Assembly: GCA_963210315.1 (NCBI GenBank) | Contig: OY723278.1 | Span: 930,001-994,000, forward strand | From: Rhynchopus euleeides | Taxonomy: Eukaryota > Euglenozoa > Diplonemea > Diplonemida > Diplonemidae | Length of the DNA: 64,000 nt | Reading direction: 5' to 3' | Shown here: in pieces, positions 9,801 through 18,800 of the stretch | Numbering within the stretch: the first letter of the stretch is position 1 | How the letters are laid out: each line of letters opens with the position of its first letter | Notes under the pieces: generated by a model | What the model was told of the DNA's origin: nothing | Seen by the model: only the letters and a program-made list of their open reading frames with translations | Databases searched by the model: none | Position numbers and translations under genes: made by a program

Positions 9801-11467
9801 ATCTCCGACTCCCGCAGCCGCGCTGCCGTCACGGCCACCTCCACCCCAGCCCAGACGAGACACGCGAGCGACAGGAACCCCAGCCCCCAGACCCCGCCCG
9901 ACAGGGCCCCCGCCGACGCCAGGACCGGCAACACCTCTGCCACTCGCTCCGCCCGACTCACCCGACGCAGCGCGTCCAGCCCGGCGCCGATCCGGTCCTC
10001 CGAGCGGCGGACGGAGGCAGGCAGGAGAACCTCCAGGCGCGGCCTGCGGGCCACCCATCGGGATCGCCTGCGGGCCCTCCACGACCAGCGAGGGAGCCAG
10101 CCGCGTCGGTTGGCCAGGCGGCGCTGCCGTACCATCGCCGAGCCCACCAGCACCCACCCGCCCGTCGCCAGCCCGTATGCGGACGCCGCCACCACTCCTG
10201 CCCGTAGATCGCTCGCAGATAGGACCTCGACCCAGAGCGCGCCGGCGGCGATCACGGCCGCCCCGCCCAGGCCCGCCGCCAGCCCGCACGCCTCCGTGAA
10301 CCCCGGGAGCACACCCGCCGCCCTGCCCGACACCCTCAGCCAGCGCACCACCCGGCTCACCCGCCCTAGGGCCCAGGAAATGCCCCGCGCCGCTCTTGAT
10401 GGGGACAGCCCCGCAGCCAGCAGTACGGGCAGGACCCCCAACCCCCACCACCAGGCCCAGGCCGTCTCTCCCTGTAGTGCGACCCACCTAGGCTCCCAGA
10501 CGAAGACGAACCCCCAGCACGCAGCAGCTGACGAGGCCCAGGCGCGTTCCACCCCGCCCGCCACCACCCAGCAGCACCCTCCCACCACCGCTGCTCTCCA
10601 CGCTTTCGACTGCCCCCACACACTGTGCATCAGCCTCGTCGCCCGTCTCCGCCCGACTGCCCACCAGCCTCGCGCCCGGCACCGACTCAGGGCAAATACA
10701 GCCGGCCACCAGCTCCAGCCCAGCGTCCCCGCCACCACCACCGCCCACCCAAGAGTCGCCCTTACCCAGCCAACCCCCCAGTACCCGCCCAGGGGGGGGA
10801 GCTCGGGGGAGGGGGGTGGAAAGACATAAGCTGGGAGGGGGGCGCCCGGGACGGGGGGGGGACCACACGACACTCCCTCCCACCATCCCCCACAACGCGG
10901 GCAGAGCCCATCTCGTCCCCCCCTGTCAGCTATCACGCCGGGGGCGCCGTACTTGGCCCCGCGGGGGCGGCTAAGCGGCTTCCGCCGCTCCAGAGGCCCT
11001 GCGGGCGTGGTCTCTGCAGCGGTGACCGCCGCTGCCTGCTCGGGGGGGGGCCGCGGCCCTTCCGCAGCCGTCGGGGAGTGCCGTTGGGGGGTGCATGAAG
11101 CCGGTGGGTCAGACCGGTGTGCTGTTGTTGGGGGGGGGCCCGTGTGGGCCCCGCCCTCCCCCGGCTCCGCCTGTCCCGGTGCTGCCGCCGCCGCCGCAGC
11201 CGTTGCTGCCGCTGCTCCCGCCGCTACCGGGGGCGACCCGGGCTGCCCACGTGCGGGGGGTTGCGACCCCCGCGCCGCTGCCGCTACCGGGGGCGGCCCG
11301 GGCTGCACTCGTGTGGGGGGCTGCGACCCCCCCGTCTCCCTCGCTACCGGGGGCGGCCCGGGCTGCTCTCCCGCTGGGGGCGTGAGCGCCGCCACCAGCA
11401 GCGCCATGAGGGCCCACTGCCCTCGCCTCCTCGCGTGCCCACGGCCGGGCGCATCTCGCGCCTCCAT
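3893..11467 (-). CDS. non-LTR retrotransposon polyprotein: membrane segments, two OTU domains, RT, RLE endonuclease, FYVE-like finger
   Basis: A single frame of 2,524 codons from the ATG at 11467. The frame is open a further 54 codons upstream, but without an ATG. Seen in order: a signal-like hydrophobic stretch near residue 20; Pro/Ala-rich linker; several hydrophobic, probably membrane-spanning segments (about 225-545); OTU-like cysteine protease (GDCLFAAL, Cys627; NHYEG, His740); C2H2 and CxxC fingers (about 790-860); reverse transcriptase (ALPKPDAGIRPIA; catalytic Asp1206 in DYANAF; QQGDPLGPLLFSL; YLDD 1291-1294); CHEC...HVFSC knuckle (from 1613); restriction-like endonuclease (PADVFLP Asp1674, AIDVTV Asp1690); a second OTU-like domain (GDCAFDAL Cys1934, GHYVPL His2046); a FYVE-like finger (CxxC, RHHACGRC, CASC); and three degenerate QGGGSxTxNTAPSG repeats. 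RLE plus OTU is known in early-branching non-LTR elements such as Dualen/RandI. The paired OTUs and membrane region look unusual. No APE endonuclease is seen. Reading frame intact, so possibly recent. Confidence 0.9.
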   Translation of the reverse strand: MEARDAPGRGHARRRGQWALMALLVAALTPPAGEQPGPPPVARETGGSQPPTRVQPGPPPVAAAARGSQPPARGQPGSPPVAAGAAAATAAAAAAAPGQAEPGEGGAHTGPPPTTAHRSDPPASCTPQRHSPTAAEGPRPPPEQAAAVTAAETTPAGPLERRKPLSRPRGAKYGAPGVIADRGGRDGLCPRCGGWWEGVSCGPPPVPGAPLPAYVFPPPSPELPPLGGYWGVGWVRATLGWAVVVAGTLGWSWWPAVFALSRCRARGWWAVGRRRATRLMHSVWGQSKAWRAAVVGGCCWVVAGGVERAWASSAAACWGFVFVWEPRWVALQGETAWAWWWGLGVLPVLLAAGLSPSRAARGISWALGRVSRVVRWLRVSGRAAGVLPGFTEACGLAAGLGGAAVIAAGALWVEVLSASDLRAGVVAASAYGLATGGWVLVGSAMVRQRRLANRRGWLPRWSWRARRRSRWVARRPRLEVLLPASVRRSEDRIGAGLDALRRVSRAERVAEVLPVLASAGALSGGVWGLGFLSLACLVWAGVEVAVTAARLRESEMRDAVTLDLWRSVQPMRRTRLLCATSERPPLFLGPRDLCGGDLEMEEDWTGVDEVLSQFGGSRVPNQATGDCLFAALTPTAALPSHDDIVGMRSELSRRAGDASVKPQLLHLLGDARRVEEYRAGLAGAAHGDHLALHLAAGAWDLSVVVVQEGRGQAIRVDPRRPKKQGPAPADVRVVALSGNHYEGVAMPLARRRALRESAAPAHLSPATCRDACPAALGEGAQEAEGAGLGDVRRRWFCPLTACAGSALHRHTPYSSKETLRKHAQAHADQGEEFPPSALRLLGMKKCMWCSKVMSTSLDSCVKCRPRGATPVVPNRRAPSAAEAADAGRLPPLESIHTERVGVSLSVPGAILRPAAVAYSQALWDVAANSSSTTAWLRLLLVPKTLFRTYRGGKKKQLLAKRAREEAIILWREGRASELWRRARTEAPGPGRVEAAPTWEETEEAVVQAARQGRYSAAMARTRSAGLAPATPATKAKLLAMHPEADSPAISAATRVVPADATPAEVFKALKGLPRGTGAGPSGLRADHLRELVQVEGVDVLPALTAVVNVLRRGEAPPQLARHIAGASLVALPKPDAGIRPIAVGETLRRLVAKTLTADVREQAGKLLLKGRQVGVAVDGGLEAATAVVKDFAARNRGADKVLLKIDYANAFNMVNRQAFIDAVRRDLPELSAWVEWCYASPSALIYRGEVLESQRGVQQGDPLGPLLFSLAIRQLTEDLGKLPGVEGSVWYLDDGTLMGSPGAVGHAFAILERRSAELGLVVARRKCEVISLNGHSVEGLRGAGLDVAATEKERATRMDLLHHNFEFLGAPVGDAEFCERVMDTKLREKFIPNLRQLHHLQDAQVAMTLLRHCEGFCKLVFQMRAIGYAGREYLRQYDKEIGMVLASVLGDRDGTLPDDARDQAALPVRLGGMGIRRSEDHITAAALAAASSFFPLCVQLDSGYRWDADAWRVAATAHNELVAEADWVDPHKRPGEPLRQRDLSLAIISRQHETLLAEADVLSKGRQLSASLPGAGAWVTVTPEQQFAMGREEYQVAARLRLGLVVFAPGSRCHECGDAMDVLGAHVFSCQASADRIKRHDAVKLGVLGLARDAGLGPQLEPNHLLLGGGKPADVFLPCGIGESRGRAIDVTVWSTCAESARQGAARARGYTASRAEASKHRKHGARCQEVEIAFSAFALEQSGGMGPEAVRLFRHLVSFAVDHKLGDRAELTRSWAARIVVPLMRAVGRSSLRRGALCTDLRSGQTRERVLPDPLVGVEPDYFFAPDTDLAPAPHFDGHMDAEDFMCDPDDAAGPEEPTPEPEPAPPRRPRPPPPPAEGDLPQPAGGVAADPLAQLLEWRGQTDGRLSLSSLQQQARLGLVEPDGWSFRVGDCAFDALATLGARSVKQSSGWLRQEAVRRAMRDPDLRMRVEEGPNQWAEQMMRAGSDDVRTWADFIALAAAARVTRCVVLVLIDNHQPMLLSPVGAGAVVDAHCLRRTGGQHGHYVPLVMPEPMRQHLAGLPPKPMAADVTGCDGDSPMQMVRQGGSAGQVEECEKCRRPFDRSARHHACGRCWRKVCASCAVRGERCPGYIDRVAVDVDAPDPAEQPAVTPDLREVLESARARPRRRKPIPSRMHDTPMGPRQPSAPHDSSGAAHHPTRVKEEVAEEPVAPGQDVEMHQGGGSQTSNTAPSGAPSATHGHSVPPAESASRAAPAPMQGQAQHAECPPSGSGATENHQGGGSQTSNTAPSGVPSAAPVTAAGAQPSGPAQAARRRQGGGSHTFNTAPSGTSGGTAPGGAGGIQGVAATMMRNAAQARRDGQRRSRTAASSRRLEELRQGDAAGPMEFDDDPANVWEPEDDLQAIDAYGDDETPAANIPALQELAASRVWAEGVVARARGMAPCVSMGGAIPRTVEAWRHCFHPSYGLCPLSPRVAGDVAAEWLQARILQGGAQAEPGNQTREPGVSLRVYMRKLQTEVERGE

Positions 11468-11790
11468 CACGACTCGCGCTCGCGTGCGTCGGGGGTGGGA
11501 AGGGGGGGACTGGGAAGGGAAGGGGAACAGAGCCCGAGGGACAAGTGGCCCCAGGGGGAGTGGTTTTTTGCTTGGGGATACGCTATTAGCCCAACCAGCC
11601 CTCCCGACTCTGCCCGCCCGCAAGTTCAAGAAGAAGTTTGGAAAGGGGAAAAGGGATGGGGGAGAGGAGGGAGAGGGAGGGGTTTTTGAAAGGGGAGGGG
11701 AGAACCCAACCGACCCAACCGACCAGGGGGGGGGGGGAGCGCGAGTGTGTATACCAATGAAGTACAGAAACTGTAGCTTAAGAAATCGTT

Positions 11791-11820
11791 GGTTTTTTTC
11801 GGATTTCCGGGATGGTCACC
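11791..11820 (+). repeat. 30-bp repeat shared with 12321-12350
   Basis: The stretch running from GGTTTTTTTCGGATTTCC to GATGGTCACC is identical at 12321-12350. It sits between the 5' end of the retrotransposon coding region and the flanking direct repeat, and marks the patchwork nature of 11.7-12.4 kb. Confidence 0.6.
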
Positions 11821-11904
11821 ATACACCCTCCGGAAAAAAATCCGAAATTTTTGGGTCGAAAAAAAATTTTTTTTTCTGACCCGAAAATCTGTGTCTGCGG
11901 ACTT

Positions 11905-12010
11905 TTTTTAGGAGAGGGGGCCCGGTGCCTGCGCGCGTCCTGTCGTACTGTGGCTGCTTGGTGGGGCTAGCGCAGCAGGTTCTACTTTTGCTTCTACGGG
12001 CTCTTAGCAC
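11905..12010 (-). repeat. dispersed repeat shared with the hAT 3' region
   Basis: About 100 bp matching 42775-42875 in inverted orientation, with few mismatches. It contains TAGCGCAGCAGG, which fits the tRNA A-box consensus (TRGCNNAGYNGG), but no B-box was found at the right distance. It might be a tRNA-derived SINE fragment or part of a transposon end. Confidence 0.55.
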
Positions 12011-12127
12011 TGTAACATGAACTACACGAACAACAAAGCTCTAGGGCAAATGCGGACTGCCACACTGTGAAAAATCGGAAAATTTCCGAAAAAAGTCGAA
12101 AATTTTGGCCTTTCCTGGCCTATGTGG

Positions 12128-12422
12128 TCCCAAAGGGCCCGGGTTGCCCGGATTTTCACCCAAAAACACCCCAAAAATTTTTCCGCCATATCACCCCCCA
12201 GACACTAGGAGGGTGTATGATTTTCCGGATTTTCCTGTTTTTTCCCGATTTTCCGAAAAATTTGCCACTGGTTGACACAAGGGCGAATTTCGAGAAAAAT
12301 CCGAAAATCAGGAAAAATCAGGTTTTTTTCGGATTTCCGGGATGGTCACCAAAGGGCCCGGGTCCCAAAGGGCCCGGGTTGCCCGGATTTTCACCCAAAA
12401 ACACCCCAAAAATTTTTCCGCC
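12128..12422 (+). repeat. 59-bp tandem-spaced duplication
   Basis: Bases 12128-12186 (from TCCCAAAGGGCCCGGGTTGC to AATTTTTCCGCC) recur at 12363-12422, with the 12207-12330 direct repeat between them. Immediately after lies a GC hairpin (CCGCCCTTCGGGCGG) at about 12420-12435. Confidence 0.6.
12207..12330 (+). repeat. direct repeat flanking the retrotransposon (5' side)
   Basis: Upstream-side partner of 3242-3363, with the same AGGAGGGTGTATG start and only a few substitutions (for example GGGCGAATTT against GGGCAAATTT). Confidence 0.6.
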
Positions 12423-12789
12423 GCCCTTCGGGCGGCGGATTGGCCGCCTTCGGCGGCGTCGTCGTTTCACTCTGTACTAAGGACGTCGGTAAAGCCGAGC
12501 CCTTTGTACAACCGTTTCACTTCGACTTCTTTTCGGCTGTCTGTTTGTTTGCGTTTCCAGTCCCGTGCCTGTCTGTCGTCCGGACGCCCTGTTTTTATGG
12601 TTTTCTCCTGTTGCTCCGTCACGGCGCCTCATGTTCTGGGGTTGCACGTGTTCTTCTCGCTGTTGCGGCGCTGCCTGAAAGAACCCCCGTCCGCCCCTCT
12701 CGGCTCCATCTCCGAGTGCCTACCTCGTTCTGTCCGCGTTCCCTAGGAGGTACAGAGAGACCCCCTCTCCCCGCCGAGCATCTCAGAAG

Positions 12790-13434
12790 ATGCCGTGTCC
12801 CGCATCCAAATGTAGTTGCAGGTGCCCTCGGCTGCGGTGTTGTAGCGCAGTCCGCGCCGGTCGGAGGCCACACGCCACTCTGGAGTGCCTCCCACCGTCT
12901 GAGACCCCGGGCCCCCCATGGGCTGGGGGGGCCTTCCATCGGCATGGCAATGCCTACCAGGTGTCGGACGCGATTCCGACTGTAAAGTGTCACAGTCTGT
13001 GGCTCGTCGATGCCAAGATCCTCGTTACGGTCCGATGAAACTGGGTGTTATTCGGAGCCCTACAACTGCAACACGGGAGGCTTGACAACCGGCTCCTGAT
13101 GCAGGGAACGTATGCTGCAATTTTATCTGCGTTCATGCAGGCGTTGCCCCGCCTGCAAGGTGACCGTCTTTTGCTGTCCTCAGGTGTACCGTACCCTGAA
13201 TGGGAACGGGAAGAACGTTCCTCTCGGGCATGCTACGTTGTCGAAAACTTTGCGATACACGGCCAGCTTCCTCGTGGCCTCATGTTCTTCTGTCCCTTCT
13301 GTTGTGATGCGTCTCATGGATGTGCCCTGCAGGGCTTCCACACAGTGTCGAGGAGTGATCCTCGCACGGAAAAACAATTGGCTTGGTCTTCCCGCTTTCG
13401 GGCTCCCGTCTCCGAGAGCCCAGCACAGTTTTGA
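12790..13434 (+). pseudogene. possible relic ORF broken by one stop
   Basis: Two consecutive open segments (12790-13035 and 13039-13434) lie in the same frame, separated by a single TGA at 13036-13038, for 215 codons in total. The translation is Cys/Arg-rich at first, then of ordinary composition with a CPFCC pair. It sits inside the right half of the 12.6-kb TIR interval, where a transposase would be expected, but no DDE or HTH motif is recognisable. Coding status is unproven. The remainder of 12.4-13.7 kb shows nothing else. Confidence 0.2.
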
Positions 13435-13961
13435 GTCGGACCTGGGATAGCGGTTCGAACGGGAATTTCGGGCCGAACCCTGAAATTCTCCAACACCCCA
13501 TATCGCACCTGAGACGCGGCTTCCTTATCTGAGGGGCCGCGTCCAAATACACGGACTTTGCTAAACTGGACCCAACTCCCCACACTCTTTTTTTGGCCAT
13601 TTTTCCAAAAAATCCCCCCATTTTTTACAAAATTTTACAGAATTTACAGTTCGTTATACATCCTCCTAAGTACTACTATTCGGCTAAGTACTACTATTCA
13701 ACTAAGTACGTTTATTCGACCCCCCCCTGTAACCGTGCCGGAGTGCGGCCTGTAAACAAATGAGACATTGCCTTCAGGGAGGCAACCTGAATTATATTGT
13801 TCGTCTGCCCTCAACTGGTAGCAATGACGGATGCCAGGTGCGGCCTTGTTGCTGCGAAACTATCTGTACCCCGCTGGATCGTAAAGTGACAGCAAAACGA
13901 GTGGCGTATGTCTGGTGCCCAAATCCTTCAAGTCGCATGAATCTATCCATCCGCAATGAAC

Positions 13962-14230
13962 AGATGTTCACTGGGGCTCCGCCCCCCAGACCCCCCTGGC
14001 AACCGAACTGTGTGTGTGGCACAGCGGTCCCTGCCAATCCAGAATTTCCTTGGGAGAATTCACTTGGGAGGGAATTTCAGGCAAGACTTCACTTGGATGG
14101 TGGAATCCAGACCCCTCTCACCTCAGGAAGATGGACGCAGCCAACTCGCCAGGAACTCTACACACAAGAAGGTTCGCTACCGTGGCCTCCGGCGGCTGGG
14201 GGGCTCCGCCCCCCAGACCCCCTGTGGCGT
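13962..14230 (+). repeat. GC-palindromic dispersed repeat, two copies
   Basis: A truncated copy at 13962-14005 and a full one at 14172-14230 carry the motif TTCGCTACCGTGGCCTCCGG, then CGGCTGGGGGGCTCCG and CCCCCCAGACCCCC. The GGGGGGC-TCC-GCCCCCC core is a strong hairpin. Homologous copies are at 26719-26779 and 26887-26950. The preceding GACGCAGCCAACTCGC is also shared (14130 and 26845), so the mobile unit is at least 100 bp. Confidence 0.7.
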
Positions 14231-14755
14231 CTGACCAGGAGCGAAGTCGTTGTTCGGTTGCATGTGTCAACGTGATTTATGACGTATGCGACTGTGGCAT
14301 GTCGAGAACGGTGTTGTCGACGGCTCGTTATTCTGTTCTGGAGTCAGCTCACACGCGGCCCTAGTTGGACGAGTGTCGCGGCCAGATGATTATTCTCAAG
14401 ATCGTCCAATCTTGGTTGCACCCGGCAAGACCGTCCCAACCAAACCGCTTCAAGCATCAAATTTTGGCCGGAAACCTCTCGAACCCGAAATGGGCACTAT
14501 TTCGCCGGATGGCTGCCCCCCACGGGATCGGTGGGCGATAGCGAACGCCCTGGCCCCGAACGAACAATAACAAAGAAAACAGCCTTTTTTTCTCCTCCTC
14601 TGAGGCAACACCGCAACACCGGTAATTGCAAACATAGATGCCTCACAAAATAGGCGCAAAACTGACACACATTCGCGTGCTGCGAGCAGGAGGATTTGAA
14701 CGCAATATTTGGCTGACTAGTGGCCCTCTGTGAGGGGCCCTATCTGCCCGCAATC

Positions 14756-14970
14756 AGAAAAATCGTACTCCTTTCGCTTTATTATAGACACCCTGTCCAG
14801 CAACTGTGGGAGAACAGTTCCGGACTACTTTTTGTTGAGCGAACACTTGCTGTCTCAAGGCTGTGTAGAGGCCCTGTGAAGTGGCATGAGGTGCTAATCC
14901 AAAGCTTCAGTCGTACGATTTCCTTCGTTACTTCGCGACTTCGCTACGCTTCGTCGCTCGTAACTAGTAA
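14756..14970. repeat. diverged dispersed repeat, copy 2
   Basis: Partner of 266-470, in the same orientation and with the same conserved tail. Between 14231 and 15645 no gene can be supported. Confidence 0.6.
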
Positions 14971-15645
14971 GAGTGAAAGTTTCAGAAGAGCAGATACAAT
15001 ACGATCACCCTCCATGGCACGCGGATCTTTAAAGGTGCCGGGGGTGTCACTTGGGAGGGACGCCAGCAACCAGCCCTTCAGACACGTAGCACGGCGACAC
15101 CACAAATCACGTCTTTCCGGGAACCCGTTGCCCAGTGCGCAGACTCAGGATTCCTCTGCATCCCTTCATATGGGTGTCGGAAGACACGACCACGTCACAG
15201 AGGTGCAGCTGTGGTGATTTTTCCCCCAGAACTGCACAGTTTTTCTATTGTCGACACCCACCTAGCTGGCTCGTACTCCGAAAGGCCTGGGTCACTTGGG
15301 AGAGGGGGGGGATTATGACTGTCAAAAGTAAAGGTGGGCCAAGCCAACATACACCCTCCTTTTTGGAGTCACTGGACAGGTTTGCTTGCATCTCCTGCCA
15401 ACGGGAAAACTTTGAAACAGAAATCGGAATGGGCGTGTTCCAAAGTCCTGCTGAACGCGATGTCGCTGAGCAGTGCTTGGGTCCAATTCTTCGAAAGCAG
15501 AACACCCTACAGCCTCTCGGGCGTGTGAAGTGTCGGCGAGCACCAGATGTTCCTCGTTCATCGGTTGAAATGCGCATGAGGGGCTCGTTCCGGAAGACAC
15601 TCTCTGCCGCAAGCATCTCTCAAGAGGGCATCACTCTAGAGCTGT

Positions 15646-15829
15646 CACATGATGACGCGGATAGAAATCATAAGAAAAAGTCCCGCCTGACGGGCACGCG
15701 CCTGAAAACTGTGGGGGGGGGGGGGGGGGTAAGCAAAAAAACCCCTTGTAAGATCTTAGAAAAAACCTGGTTCCCCGACCCAAACCAAAAAAACCCGGAC
15801 AAGGGGCTCGTTCCCCGCCCAGGCCTGGT
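15646..15829 (+). repeat. dispersed 180-bp repeat, copy 1
   Basis: Matches 27366-27532 in the same orientation. Shared blocks include CACATGATGACGCGG, AAAAAGTCCCGCCTGACGGG, AAAACCTGGTTCCCCGACCC and GGGCTCGTTCCCCGCCCAGG. It contains a 17-G run (15713-15729) where the second copy has seven G, showing how fast these tracts change. It lies just beyond the 3' end of the adenylyl cyclase gene. Confidence 0.75.
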
Positions 15830-15864
15830 CACGAATCCTGAAAGCGAGTCCCACCCCCCACCCC

Positions 15865-18800
15865 TCACATCACAGGCAATACAATCTGCCGACGGGGATC
15901 ATTCCCGCAATTCTCGATGTACGCGAAGACCTGCCTCAGAGTTGAGGAGGCTGTGTGTTCGCGTGCGTGCTGTCCGATCAGTTTGGAGTCACTGGCCTCG
16001 AAAGCCGTGGAGTATTGAGGACTCCATTCCCACACATTGCACTCGGGACACGTGCCGCTGAGCTCATACACTGTCAGGTTTGTTCCCCACGAAAGCAGGG
16101 CGATTCGGCTGACGGGGCGCAGTTTATCCGATATGACTGGGTCCTGCAGAAGCGGCAGATTTTGTCCGAAAGATGTGATGCACGAAAAGCACGCATAATG
16201 AGCCGCCTCCTCTACCATCGCCTCCGCTATCGTGATGGGTGCACCCACCACTGTCACGAACTTCTGTGTCTCCGTCCCCACCATGCCGGCCTTGACGCTG
16301 CCTGTGCACAGCCCCAGCTTTGTATCTATATGCGCATCGCCAAAGGATTTCTCGCACATCCCCACAAACCTCCCTGCCTGCTGGGAGTGCGAGGTGATCC
16401 CTTGCCCCGTCGACGTGTTCCACCCCAGGACCAGTTTGTCGTTGTACAGGCCGATAACCTGCCCGCAGGAGCGCTCCAAGTGCAGCAAGAAGTACCCGAT
16501 GGAACTGGACAAATGGTGCGTGGAATTTGCATCGACAGCCTCTTGGAGCCGAATCCGCACCACGCACACCGTTGCACTGTTGCTCGTATGGAAGTTGTTC
16601 GGTTCGACGCGGTATGCCTTCAGAGAAGCCGGGCTGCTCGAGTAGCTGGCCTTGGAGGTTCTCGACGCTGTCGACTTCCGTGCCCTGGTGCGGTCTGCGA
16701 TGTAGTCCAGCAGATCATCCTGCCGCCCCTCAAGCTCGCGCGGCAGCAGCAAGACCACCTCGTGCATTCCGTCGAAACCCTTGAGCACTTTCATCCCAAT
16801 AGAGATCTCTGCCATCTCCGACTTCAGGACACTGTGATCGAGCTGCGCCAGCAGCGTAGGGGATATGGCCACGCTCCCACCGGCGCCAACAGACTCCATG
16901 CGTGAAGCCATGTTGACGGTGGATCCGAGGTAGTCACACCTCCCTGTGAGGTTGTTGAACTCCGTCGACAGCTTCCCGTAGTGTACCCCGATGCGCACGC
17001 GGAGCCCATTCCACAGCGGCAGGGTGCGGTGCGCGTCTGGGTGGACGATGATGCTTGCGGGCCAGGTCGCCGCGTTTAGATTCGTCAGGGTGGCCAGGGA
17101 AAAGCGAACCGCATTCTCAGGCGTATTGAAGGCCACCATGAACGAGTCCCCAATAGTCTTGACTTCGTATCCTTCGTGGACACGGATGGCTTCGCGTATG
17201 ACACGGTTGTGCACGGTCATCGCAGACTGCATCCCTGACGGGGACTCCTCCCACAGCGATGTGGAAGATTGTATGTCGGTAAAGACAATCGCAGCGATGC
17301 CGTTGTCAAGGCCAGGAGCACAGAAGTCGTTGGGCAACGTCGATTCGCAGTACTTTGCCAGAAGCGAGCGCGGGAGGTACCGCCTGTACTCCACGAGATT
17401 GTCAACAATCTGCACGAAGGCACGCACAATATCCGACGGGTTGCTGATTTCCCGGATGTCATCCAGATCCTCGAGCTGCATGTGCGCGATGCTGTGTGCA
17501 CAGCGCTGTGCCACAGCCTTCTCTGTGTGCAGCGCTGATATCTTGCTCCTGTCGCGCATGACACGGAACACGATAAGTGGACCCACGATCAGCAGCAGGC
17601 ACCCCACACACGCCATCAACACGATCAGCTCCAGGTAGCTCTTCTCGTCAGAGAATGGGCAGATCGGGTTCCCGATCCCCGAGTTCGTCTTGCCTTCAGG
17701 GCAGGGGAAGCACGATACGGACCCCTCACTCGAAAAGGTCCCCTCTGGGCAGGGCGAGCACTCTGCGGCACCGACACCACTCGAGGTTCCCGCTGGGCAG
17801 GGGACGCACCCAGCGGCAGTGATGCCCTCTGCCAGGCCCTCTAGCCCAGGGGGCAGCACGGCATATGTGCCGCTGCTGCAGTTGTGGCACGTGATGATGT
17901 ATTGCGGGGGGTCGTGAATGACGCTGGATTTGTACCACGTCCCTTCACCACAGACCTCCCCGTGAAGCTTCATCGCCCCGAAATTCGTGATGCCATCGAT
18001 TGTGAAGCTCATCTTCGACATCTCAAGCTGCGAGAGGCAGCCACCTGGCACCTGCAGACGGGTGCCATTCCGAAAGAGTGGGATACACGTGAAGTCAAAC
18101 CCAGCCCGCATGTCACGCACAGCATTATCGTAAGCGGCACGCGCTGTGCCGTTCAGCAGGAACGAAGGCTCGTGATTAACCGGCACGCCCGACGAGTAAG
18201 GATAAGCCAGATGGGACTCCGTGCTTGCAATCATGCCATGATAGGACTTGTTGATAAGGTCTGAATACAGAGGTTCCCAGTTAACATCTCCTGCGGTCAG
18301 GACCGATTCCCCCACGAGGGATCGCATGTCTTTCATGTACCCGAGGCTCAGGAGGCCGTGCTGCTTGGCGTAGAGAGCCGCCTCCAACGTGGTGCTGAAC
18401 TGCCCGAACACATCGCAGCCGAAGGCATGCAAACGCCTCGCCGCCTCCCGCTCCCTCACCTCGTCGTCGAAGGAATAGGTGGTGAAGTAGGTCAAGACGT
18501 CGATCCTGTGCTCCACACCCGAGGCATTCCACGTGGCCCCCGCACCCAACTGCACACCGAGGTAGAACCCAGCAATGCTGTTAAACACCTGGCTTGCCGG
18601 CAATGAAACCCACACGACGCGAACTGGTCATCAGGCCGGCTGCAAATCCGGAAAGAAATGCAGTCTCGTCCATCCGCCCGATCGCGGTGCGGTAGTTAGA
18701 CAGTCCCCGGAGGTGTCCCCCAATACTGACGTAGTCGATGTTGGAAATTTTTTTTGCCACGGTAAACATGGCCTGCTGAAAGCCCCTGCCGCATCCGAAC

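Larger units (their letters stand above)
1142..13729. mobile_element. 12.6-kb interval with TA-flanked 29-bp TIRs
   Basis: The left end reads CAGGGGGGGGTCAAATAAAC and the right end, reverse-complemented, starts CAGGGGGGGGTCGAATAAAC. The TIRs match at 27 of 29 positions and both are flanked by TA (1140-1141 and 13730-13731). Subterminal copies of AGTACTACTATTCG follow each end. A CAGG start with a TA duplication is typical of Tc1/mariner/pogo elements. No DDE transposase was recognised inside, so this would be a non-autonomous element swollen by insertions, chiefly the retrotransposon at 3893-11467. Alternatively the two ends could belong to different insertions. Confidence 0.5.

Noticed and set aside
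14680..14750. tRNA-like stretch on the minus strand (GTTCAAATCC near 14695)
   Set aside because: The five bases on either side of the T-loop-like segment do not pair and no D or anticodon arm can be drawn.
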